This document shows positions 25,510 through 33,500 of a DNA stretch of 64,000 bases, in pieces. The stretch is from Salinigranum marinum (GTDB lineage: Archaea > Halobacteriota > Halobacteria > Halobacteriales > Haloferacaceae), in NCBI RefSeq assembly GCF_024228675.1, contig NZ_CP100461.1, positions 1,178,001-1,242,000 on the forward strand. Direction: 5' to 3'. The notes beneath the pieces are model-generated. The model did not search any database. It had not been told where the DNA came from and saw only the letters and a program-made list of their open reading frames with translations. The stretch's first letter is position 1. Each line of letters opens with the position of its first letter. The position numbers and the translations under genes were made by a program.

Positions 25510-25976
25510 GGCCCGGCCTCTGAATCGTCCCCAGCCTCGCTTTCGGCGTTCACGAACTCGTAGGAGTCTTCTCCCCAGTCGTCCTCGACGAACGCGAACA
25601 CCCGGCCGCGGGCGGTTTCGGGGTCGGCTTCGACCTCGTAGCGGAGTTCGCCGACGCGACGGACGACGACTCCGGGGAACAGTTCTTCGTCCTCGTCCTG
25701 GTCGAGGACGACGCGGCCGACGCCGGTCGATTCGAGGATGTCGTCGTGGGTCTTGCGGTCGTTGACGTAGACGAGGACGCCCTCGGAGTCGGTCGGATCG
25801 GTGACGAGGACGTGGAGGTCCCGCCCGGGCTTCGTCGTGAGCGTCCCCGGCACTCTCTCGGGAACGCCACGGTAGAGGGTCCGGCGGCCGTCGGTGTACT
25901 CGACCTCGACGCCTTCCTCTAAGAGTGCGACCGAGAGCGTGCTCGGGGCGACGTCGGTTCGGTGCGGCGCGCTCAT
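25506..25976 (-). CDS. DUF5796-like haloarchaeal protein, 156 aa
   Basis: Acidic protein with an N-terminal segment VALLEEGVEVEYTDGRRTLY and strand-rich remainder ending in an acidic tail. It resembles a haloarchaea-restricted family of unknown function (DUF5796, from memory). Translationally coupled to the gene at 25276 by a 4-base overlap. Confidence 0.75.
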   Translation of the reverse strand: MSAPHRTDVAPSTLSVALLEEGVEVEYTDGRRTLYRGVPERVPGTLTTKPGRDLHVLVTDPTDSEGVLVYVNDRKTHDDILESTGVGRVVLDQDEDEELFPGVVVRRVGELRYEVEADPETARGRVFAFVEDDWGEDSYEFVNAESEAGDDSEAGP

Positions 25977-25980
25977 ACAT

Positions 25981-26416
25981 GGGCGTTGGCGTCGAGCGGT
26001 AAAGAGCGTCCGTATTCGGTTGGCGGTTTCGACCCCCGGGGGTGGCGCGTGGCGTCGCGCCGGCTCATCGGCGTTCCTGTGAGGTGAGCGAACGGGAGCC
26101 GGCGAGACCGCAGGTCTCGCCAGACGACCCGCGCGCGAGGGGAGACCATCGGAGCCGCGAACGCAGTGAGCGACGAGGAGCGCGCTCGGTTGGGGGGACG
26201 TGGCGTTTCGCCGCCCTGGCGACTGCGCTCACGTCACGCTCGCGGCCGTGTTCGTCCCGAGAGACTCCGTCCTCACGCGCGTCGGTTCGTCCTCGGCCGT
26301 CGATCCGGGCGGGGCCGGGTCCGAGGCGAGTCGGATGCCGCTCTCGACGCTCAGCCGACACACGCCCACCACGCGAACCGTCACACCTAAACGACGGGTT
26401 CGCACACGGGACACGT
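25981..26416. other. 436-base gene-free stretch with hairpin and GAGCGAAC-type repeats
   Basis: No convincing gene on either strand; open frames here are Arg/Pro/Ser-rich shadows. It contains TGAGCGAACGGGAGCC (about 26084-26099), a perfect 9-bp hairpin at 26101-26121, and GCGAACGCAGTGAGCGACGA (about 26157-26176), a sequence style dispersed in many haloarchaeal intergenic regions. The 3' part should hold the aroK promoter; a CACACCTAAACGACG segment lies about 35 bases before the aroK start. Confidence 0.6.
26101..26121. repeat. Perfect hairpin, 9-bp stem, 3-base loop
   Basis: GGCGAGACC-GCA-GGTCTCGCC is a perfect inverted repeat in the gene-free stretch. It could be part of a dispersed intergenic repeat; a terminator role is less likely because no T-run follows and it is about 140 bases from the nearest gene end. 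Confidence 0.6.
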
Positions 26417-27295
26417 ATGAAGGGTCGCGGTCGCGCAGTCGCGCTCGGTGCCGGGACGGTGTTGAACGCGCTCGCCACCGGCGTCGGTTCGGCGTTCGCA
26501 CTCGACGTCGAGACGACGGCGACGGTCGAACTCGACGGCTCCGGCCGGATCGAGGGCGCGGTCGCGGAACAGCCCGACGCCGACACGAGACTCGTCGAAC
26601 GGTGCGTGGAACTGACCGTCGACCGGTACAGCCCCGACGAGCGCGTCGGCGGCCACGTCCGCACCGAGAGCGAGGTGCCGATGGCGGCGGGGTTGAAGTC
26701 GTCGAGCGCCGCGGCGAACGCGACCGTCCTGGCGACGCTGTCGGCGCTCGGCGTCGACGTCGGTGACGGCCCCGCCGCGGTGAGCCGGCTCGACGCCTGC
26801 CGGCTCGGCGTCGCCGCCGCCCGCGACGCAGGCGTGACCGTGACCGGCGCGTTCGACGACGCCTCCGCGTCGATGCTGGGCGGCGTCACCCTCACCGACA
26901 ACACGGCCGATGAACTCCGCTCTCGCGAGGAACGCGACTGGGACGCCCTCGTCTGGACCCCGCCGGAGCGCGCGTACAGCGCTGAGGCCGACGTCTCCCG
27001 CTGTGAACGCGTCGCGCCGATGGCGCGGCTCGTCGCCGACCTGGCCTCCGAGGGAAGATACGCCGAGGCGATGACCGTCAACGGCCTCGCGTTCTCGGCG
27101 GCGCTCGGCTTCCCCACGGAGCCGGCGATCGAGGCGATGCCCCACGCCGCGGGCGTCTCCCTGTCTGGGACGGGCCCGAGCGTCGTCGCCGTCGGCGAAC
27201 GGGCGGCGCTAGAACCCGTCGCCGCCGCCTGGGACGAGCGCGACGGGACGACACGGCTGACGACCACGCGAACCGACGGCGCGCGCGTCCTGTGA
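26417..27295 (+). CDS. aroK: Shikimate kinase, archaeal GHMP type
   Basis: GHMP-superfamily kinase, unrelated to bacterial AroK. The ATP loop PMAAGLKSSSAAANA is near residues 93-107, the N-terminal strand GAGTVLNALATGVGSAFALD precedes it, and the C-terminal motif is GVSLSGTGPSVVAVG. It phosphorylates shikimate in aromatic amino-acid synthesis. 292 residues. ATG 26417 is chosen because the upstream in-frame extension is Arg-rich. Chorismate mutase follows after 55 bases. Confidence 0.95.
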   Translation: MKGRGRAVALGAGTVLNALATGVGSAFALDVETTATVELDGSGRIEGAVAEQPDADTRLVERCVELTVDRYSPDERVGGHVRTESEVPMAAGLKSSSAAANATVLATLSALGVDVGDGPAAVSRLDACRLGVAAARDAGVTVTGAFDDASASMLGGVTLTDNTADELRSREERDWDALVWTPPERAYSAEADVSRCERVAPMARLVADLASEGRYAEAMTVNGLAFSAALGFPTEPAIEAMPHAAGVSLSGTGPSVVAVGERAALEPVAAAWDERDGTTRLTTTRTDGARVL

Positions 27296-27350
27296 TCCGA
27301 CACGCCACGACGGACTGACCGAGACCACACCGATCGACACCACTCACAGC

Positions 27351-27641
27351 ATGACAGAACCCAAGCCCGAGGACATGGACCTCGACGAACTCCGCACAGA
27401 GATCGAAGACATCGACCGCGAGATCGTCGAACTCGTCGCCCGCCGAACGTACGTGGCCGACACGATCGCCGACGTGAAAGCCGAACGCGACCTGCCCACG
27501 ACCGACGAGTCCCAAGAAGAGCGCGTGATGGAACGCGCTGCGCAGAACGCAGAACGGTTCGAGGTGGACGCAAACCTCGTGAAGGCCGTCTTCCGGTTGC
27601 TGATCGAACTGAATAAGGCGGAGCAACGGCGGAGTCGGTAG
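27351..27641 (+). CDS. aroQ: Chorismate mutase (AroQ type), 96 aa
   Basis: All-helical AroQ fold: MDLDELRTEIEDIDREIVEL with the conserved Arg, then ARRTYVADTIADVKAER (catalytic Arg/Lys region) and a final helix with LVKAVFRLLIELNKAEQ. It converts chorismate to prephenate, the substrate of TyrA at 39162. Probably co-transcribed with aroK. Confidence 0.95.
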   Translation: MTEPKPEDMDLDELRTEIEDIDREIVELVARRTYVADTIADVKAERDLPTTDESQEERVMERAAQNAERFEVDANLVKAVFRLLIELNKAEQRRSR

Positions 27642-27817
27642 ACTAGGCGTTCCGGACCAGTGTTGCTGACGGACGGGTAGACTCCGCGTCCGACACCAGT
27701 TCTCTCGAGGTCACAAGAGGACCTGCCCGTGGTCGTTCAGCGGGCGTGAGTGGGCCACACGTCACGCCACGATCCGGTGGGTTTTCCCGTCGGGCGTCGG
27801 GAGTCGCAACCCGGCAG

Positions 27818-28924
27818 ATGGTCACCACCGCTACACTGGGACGGCTCGTAGCCGGCCTCGTCTTGCTCCTCGGCAACGGCTACTTCGTCACCATCGAGTT
27901 CGCGATGACTCGCGTCCGGCAGTTCTCGGAGGCGGAGTTCACGGGATCGAGCGGCCTCGAGCGGGCCTGGGAGATGACCGAACGGCTCGAGATCTACCTC
28001 TCCGGCTGTCAGCTCGGGATCACGATCTGTAGCGTCGGCCTGGGCGTCGTCGCCGAGCCCGCGCTCGCGGCGATCGTCGACCCCCTGCTGATCGCCGTCG
28101 GCGTCGAGGGCATCCTCGGGGGCACCACCGGCGGGCACTCGGCGCTCGCGGCGCTGACGGCGCTCGCGATCATCAACCTGCTGCATCTGACGGTCGGCGA
28201 GCAGGCACCGACGTATCTCGGCATCGAGCGGACGAAGACCATCGCGAAGTACGGTGCGCCGATCCTCTACTGGTGGACGCGGCTCCTCTCACCGGTCATC
28301 CGCCTCGCCGACCGGGTCGCGAAGGCGCTCCTCTCGCTCCTGGGGGTCGAGATCACTCGCTCGTGGGCCGAAGAGGAACTCGAAGGGGACGAGGAACCCG
28401 CCACGCGCGCGGAGCTACTCAGCCGGATGGGCGACGTGTTGACCACGATGGACCTCTCGCCCGAGCGCCGCCGCGAGGTGATCAGCGCGCTCGCGATCGA
28501 CCGGATCCAGGTCCAGGACGTCATGGTCGACCGCGAGGAGATCGTGGCCGTCTCGACCGAGCAGTCGACGGGCGAGAACCTCTCGATGATCAGCGCGACA
28601 CCACACACCCGGTTCCCGCTCGTCGGCGAGAGCCTCGACGACGTCGCCGGCACCGTCTACGTCCCGTCGCTGCTGGAGCACTGGGGGGCGCTTGAACGCG
28701 AGGAGGCCGACTTCGCCGACCTCGCCGCCGCCCCGATGACGGTCCCGCCGGAGCTCGCCGTGAGCGACCTCATCGACCGGTTCCAGACCGAACAGCAGGA
28801 ACTGGCGGTCGTCGTCGACGACGGCCACACCGTGGGGTTGGTCACGACGACGGACGCATTCGAGACCATCGCGGGCGAACTGGAGGACCCACTCGACGGC
28901 GAGGCGTCGGTCACCGCCGACTGA
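27818..28924 (+). CDS. CNNM/CorC-type membrane protein with CBS domains, 368 aa
   Basis: N-terminal DUF21 (CNNM) transmembrane domain (about residues 1-180) with FVTIEFAMTRVRQFSEAEF and GCQLGITICSVGLGVVAEPA, then a CBS pair (about 225-355; IQVQDVMVDREEIVAVS, AVVVDDGHTVGLVTTTDAFE). The family transports or regulates Mg2+/Co2+ or Na+. The ATG at 27818 is preferred over 27746 because the first membrane helix starts soon after. A C-terminal CorC_HlyC domain is not seen. Confidence 0.9.
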   Translation: MVTTATLGRLVAGLVLLLGNGYFVTIEFAMTRVRQFSEAEFTGSSGLERAWEMTERLEIYLSGCQLGITICSVGLGVVAEPALAAIVDPLLIAVGVEGILGGTTGGHSALAALTALAIINLLHLTVGEQAPTYLGIERTKTIAKYGAPILYWWTRLLSPVIRLADRVAKALLSLLGVEITRSWAEEELEGDEEPATRAELLSRMGDVLTTMDLSPERRREVISALAIDRIQVQDVMVDREEIVAVSTEQSTGENLSMISATPHTRFPLVGESLDDVAGTVYVPSLLEHWGALEREEADFADLAAAPMTVPPELAVSDLIDRFQTEQQELAVVVDDGHTVGLVTTTDAFETIAGELEDPLDGEASVTAD

Positions 28925-28958
28925 GGGTGTCCGGGAGCAGGGAGATCGTGTCCGGGAG

Positions 28959-29525
28959 TCACCCGGCGAGTGCGGCCTGAACCCGGTCGTCGGCCAGCGA
29001 GTCGATCGAGCGTGGCGGATCGGGCGCGGCAGCCTCGGGAAGCCGGAGCCGCCACCAGCCGACGTCGTGCCAGTCGCCGTCTTTGTAGCCGACGTCGTCG
29101 AAGACGCCGACGCGGTCGAAGCCGAGCGCCTCGTGGAGGGCGACGCTGGCGGGGTTCGGCAGGGTGATCACGCCGTACGCGTTCGCGTACCCCTGGGCCG
29201 TCAGGAGGGTGAGCAACGCCTCGTACAGCCGGCGGCCGACGCCCTCGTGCTGGGCGGTCGCGTCGACGTACACGGAGAGTTCGGTTGACCAGCGGTAGGC
29301 GTCGCGCTCGCGGAGCGCCCCGGCGTACGCGTAGCCGGCCACGCCGTCGTCGCGCTCGCAGACGAGCCACGGGAACTGTTCGAGCGTCTTCGAGAGCTTC
29401 GTCTCGAGCGTCGCGACCGACGGGACCGTCGTCGCGAACGAGACGGCCGTCTCCTCGACGTAGGGCGCGTAGATGCGCCGGATCCCGGGTGCGTCAGCCG
29501 GCGTCGCCATCCGGAGGCAGTCCAT
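28959..29525 (-). CDS. GNAT-family N-acetyltransferase (phosphinothricin acetyltransferase-like), 188 aa
   Basis: Starts with the PAT-like pattern LRMATPADAPGIRRIYAPYVEE. The acetyl-CoA site is HEGVGRRLYEALLTLL (Q/R-x-x-G-x-G/A variant EGVGRR), followed by NPASVALHEALGFDRVGVF. The substrate is unknown; in this subfamily small amino acid-like amines are typical. ATG at 29525. Divergent from the winged-helix regulator. Confidence 0.9.
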   Translation of the reverse strand: MDCLRMATPADAPGIRRIYAPYVEETAVSFATTVPSVATLETKLSKTLEQFPWLVCERDDGVAGYAYAGALRERDAYRWSTELSVYVDATAQHEGVGRRLYEALLTLLTAQGYANAYGVITLPNPASVALHEALGFDRVGVFDDVGYKDGDWHDVGWWRLRLPEAAAPDPPRSIDSLADDRVQAALAG

Positions 29526-29591
29526 GAGCCGACGCCGCAACCCGAGGCAGTAAGTCCAGTGGTTCGGTGGCGGACGCCGACGCCGGGAGAG

Positions 29592-29600
29592 AGTATATAT
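29592..29600 (+). promoter_or_regulatory. TATA box of the winged-helix regulator gene
   Basis: AGTATATAT ends 22 bases before the ATG at 29623. With start of transcription about 25 bases downstream, the mRNA would be leaderless. Confidence 0.75.
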
Positions 29601-29622
29601 CACACCTCGTGAATGTCTGTGT

Positions 29623-30417
29623 ATGACGCCACCGTTCGACGAGATCGCCTTCCTCACGCGATCGCCGAATCGGGTTGCGGTGTTGGGGGCGCTCGCCGAG
29701 GGGCGGTACTCCCGCCGGGAACTCGTCGACGAGACGCCCGCCTCGCGCGTGACGGTCGGCCGGATCCTGCACGACTTCGGGGAGCGCGGATGGGTGCGAA
29801 ACAGCGGTGAGGGGTACGAAGCGACGACACGGGGCCGACTGCTCGCCCAGGAGCTGCTGTCGGTTCTCGACCGGCTCCGGGCGATCGACCGGCTCGATCC
29901 GGTGTTACCGTGGTTCCCGATCGACCGGCTCGACGTCCCGCTGTCGGCGTTCGGCGACGCGGACGTGACCGTCCCCACCACGGCCGAGCCGAACCGTCAC
30001 CACCGACGGATCGGAACCGTCGGTGGGATCGCCGACCACGCCCGGATGTACTCCCAGGGGGCGACGAAGGAGGCGATCGACATCCACCGGTCGGCGATCC
30101 GGAACCGTGGACAACGGCTCGAACTCGTCCTCACCCGCCCCGCGCTCGACGCCATCGCGGCGGACGATCAACTCCGTGCCGAGTTCCGCACGCTCGCGGC
30201 GGCGGCCGCGTTCGTCGGCACGGTCGAGCGAGAACTGTCGCTCCCGTTCGTCGCCCTGTTCGACGGGCGCTGTTTTCTCGGGGCCGTCACCGACAGCGGT
30301 GCGCCGGCGGGCGTCGTCGAGTCCGACGACGACGCTCTCGTCGCCTGGACGCAGCGGACGCTCGACGAGATCCGGGCAGCGGCGGTGCCACTGGACCTCG
30401 ACGCGTTCACGGCGTGA
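29623..30417 (+). CDS. Winged-helix transcriptional regulator (FilR1/DUF1724-type), 264 aa
   Basis: The N-terminal winged helix (residues 1-80) shows the pattern FLTRSPNRVAVLGALAEG...RRELVDETPASRVTVGRILHDF. A C-terminal sensor-like domain of about 150 residues matches the FilR1 (methanogenesis regulatory) architecture common in haloarchaea. Ligand and target are unknown. The large surface-protein gene begins 111 bases after its stop, so it could be a target, which is inference. Confidence 0.85.
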   Translation: MTPPFDEIAFLTRSPNRVAVLGALAEGRYSRRELVDETPASRVTVGRILHDFGERGWVRNSGEGYEATTRGRLLAQELLSVLDRLRAIDRLDPVLPWFPIDRLDVPLSAFGDADVTVPTTAEPNRHHRRIGTVGGIADHARMYSQGATKEAIDIHRSAIRNRGQRLELVLTRPALDAIAADDQLRAEFRTLAAAAAFVGTVERELSLPFVALFDGRCFLGAVTDSGAPAGVVESDDDALVAWTQRTLDEIRAAAVPLDLDAFTA

Positions 30418-30528
30418 ACGGCCGTTCACGGGGTGAGCTTAAGACACTCCTGTCAGTATTTCAATTATGAAGGAAGTGCGTACTAACAGACTGTTCGACA
30501 CGTCTGACTGTCGGCGTGTCGGTGAGGA

Positions 30529-33500
30529 GTGGTCGACGGCGGACGGACGCGTCGGGGCGCGACGGTGAACGTGTCGACGACAGACGGCCTGCAGGGCGGT
30601 CTCGCGGTTCTGCTCGTCCTGACGGTCGTCCTCGGAAGCGTCGGCGTCTACGTCGCGACCGTCCCGGCAAGCGCGGCGACGACACGGGTCGTCGACGCGG
30701 GCGGCGGCACTCCCTACAAGACGATCCAGGCCGCGCTCGACGCGTCGGACGCCGGCGACACGGTCGAGGTACGACCGGGCGTCTATCGGGAGGCGATCAC
30801 GGTCACGAAGGAGGTGACGCTCGTCGCCCCGAACGGCGCGACGCTGAACGGGTCGACCGTGCAGGAGCAGTCGCTCGGCGCGGGGACGGTCGGCATCACC
30901 GTCGACCCGGCTGTCGGATCGGGCCTGACCATCGACGGGTTCACCGTCGAGCGGTACACCGATGGGATCACCGTGGGGGCGTCCGCCATGGAGAGCTCCC
31001 GGAACGCTGACGAGTCGATCATCACGGGCGGGTGGACCATCCGTGACGTCACGGCTCGGGACAACGCCGAGGACGGCGTCGACGTCGGGGCAGTCGACGG
31101 CACCCCGTGGACGATGACCCGCGTCACCGCCGTCGGCAACGGCGACGTCGGTATCGAGGTCGACGGATATCCGAACCCGAACGCCGTCGGCTGGACGATT
31201 CGGGAGAGCAACGCGTCCGACAACGGCTACTACGGTGTGTACACGAGCAGCTCGATGGGCAGGTGGCGACTGCTGGACTCGACGACCAACGACAACGGGG
31301 CGTCGGGCGTCCAAACCACCGCCGAGGACAGCGCGTGGGTCATCGGGAACCACACCGCGTCGGGCAACGCCGACTTCGGCATCCACCCTATCGGGAACTT
31401 CCAGGGTGACTGGACCATCCACAACGCGACCGTCACGGACAACGGCGACAGCGGCATCGGGGGTGGGTTCGGGAGCAGCGGCGACTGGACCATCCGCGAC
31501 TCGGTGGTCACGGGGAACTACGACTGGGGGCTGTACGTCCCGAACAACCCGGGTGACTTCCGAATCGAGAACGTGACCGTCCGCGACAACAGTTGGGGCG
31601 GCATCGCGGTGACTCGCGCGGAAGGGAACTGGCGCATCGACGACTCGCGGATCGAGAACAACGGCGACTACCGGGGCTACTTCGGCGTCAACGCGGAGTT
31701 CACGCTCGGCTCGTGGGCCGTCAACAACACCGTCATCACCGGCAACGTCAACGGTGGCATCAACGCCGAAGAGGGGCGGGACGGCCGACCCGTCGGCGAC
31801 GCCACCGACAACTGGTGGGGGCAGGCCAGCGGCCCGCTCGCGGGGCAGTGCGTCGGCAACGTCGACTGTGGCTCACCGCTCACCGCACCGCCAGGGACGA
31901 CCGCATCGCCGGCAGTCGTCTCGGGAACGGTGACGAACGACAGCGGCGTCGGACTCGCGGGAGTAGAGGTGGCCGTCTACCGCGACGACGGCACGGGGAC
32001 GTTCACCGCGTACGAGACGAACACGACGGATGCAGCCGGTCAGTACCGCGTCGACGTCGACGTCCCGGCGGGCGAGACGACCGCCCGGTTCAAAGTCGAG
32101 TTCGAGGACCCGAGCGGCGTGTATCTCGGCGAGTGGTACGACGACGCTGCGGGAGAGAGTACGGCCGACACGCTCGACGTCCAGAGCGGCTTCACCGCGT
32201 TCGCCGACGCGGAACTGGCCGACAACACCGCCACCGTCTACGGCCGGGTCAGAAACGAGAGCGGCGACCCCATCGAGGGGATACTCGTCGTCCCGTATCG
32301 CGAGGACGCCGGTGGCGACCTCAGACAGCTCCCTGGCGTCGGAACCGACGCGACAGGGCAGTACACGTACGAGATGGACGTCCCGCCGGGCCAGTCGGGC
32401 GCCAGGGTCAAACTGCTGTTCGCCGACCCCGACGACGTGTACGCCTCGCGGTACTACGACGACGCCGAGACGCTGGCAGACGGGCTAGAAGTGTACGTGC
32501 CGGCTGGCGAGCGCCGGCTCGTCAGCGGGACCCTGCCTAGAGAAGCCGACGTCACGGCCGGCTTCTCGGGGACGGTGACGGACGGGTCGGGCGCGCCGCT
32601 GTCGGACATCGACGTGGCCGTGTTCCGTGACGATGGCACCGGCACGTTCCGCGAGTGGACGACCGAATCGACCGATTCGAGCGGGGAGTTCGACGTCGAC
32701 GTCGACCCGGTCGACTCGGACAACGCTCTCGTGCGCGTCAAACTCCGCTTCACCGACCCGAGCGGCCAGTACACCGAGCAGTGGTACGACGGGGCGAGCC
32801 AGTCGACCGCAACCGTCGTCGCGGGGCTTGTGAGCGCCGAGCGCGCCGATCTGAACGCGACACTCGTCGACGACGCCCCGCCTGCGCCCGACGTCGCCCG
32901 CGTCTCCGGCTGGGTGACGAACGAGTCAGGAGCACCGATCGAAGACGCGTTCGTGAACGTCTACATCGACGACGGGACCGGCGCAGCCTCGCTGGGCGCT
33001 TTTACGTTCACAAGCGCCAGCGGCCAGTACGCCGCCGAGGTCGACCTGCCTGCCGGTGAGTCGAGTGTCGACGTGAAGGTCGAATTCACCGACACCGACG
33101 ACGTCTATGCCTCTCGGTACTACGACGACGCGACACGCTACAGCGACGCGACAGCCGTGACCGTTCCCGGTGGCGAGACGCGCTTCGTGAGTGAGTCGCT
33201 CCCCGTGGCGGACGACGTCACCGGCGGGTTCTCGGGCACGGTGACGAACGAGTCGGGTGACCCACTCCCCGGTATCGAGGTGACGGCGTTCCGCGACGAC
33301 GGCACCGGCAGCTTCCGCGCGTGGACGACGGAATCGACCGACGCACAGGGACGCTACGACATCGACGTCGAGCCCGCGAATCCGAGTGACAACCGCGTCA
33401 CAGTCAAACTCCGTTTTACCGACCCGACGTGGGAGTACGCCCAGGAGTGGAACAGCAGCGGCTACCAAGACATCCGGACGATGGCCGATGCCACCGAGAT

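Noticed and set aside
26042-26416. N-terminal extension of shikimate kinase in the same frame
   Set aside because: Arg/Pro/Ser-rich and unlike the acidic core; the ATG at 26417 matches family length.
27642-27817. Possible tRNA or small RNA between aroQ and the CNNM gene
   Set aside because: No acceptor stem, T-loop or anticodon arrangement could be assembled.
30439-31422. 327-codon minus frame overlapping the 5' end of the large surface protein
   Set aside because: Antisense to the signal and beta-helix coding region, no motif, composition typical of shadows.
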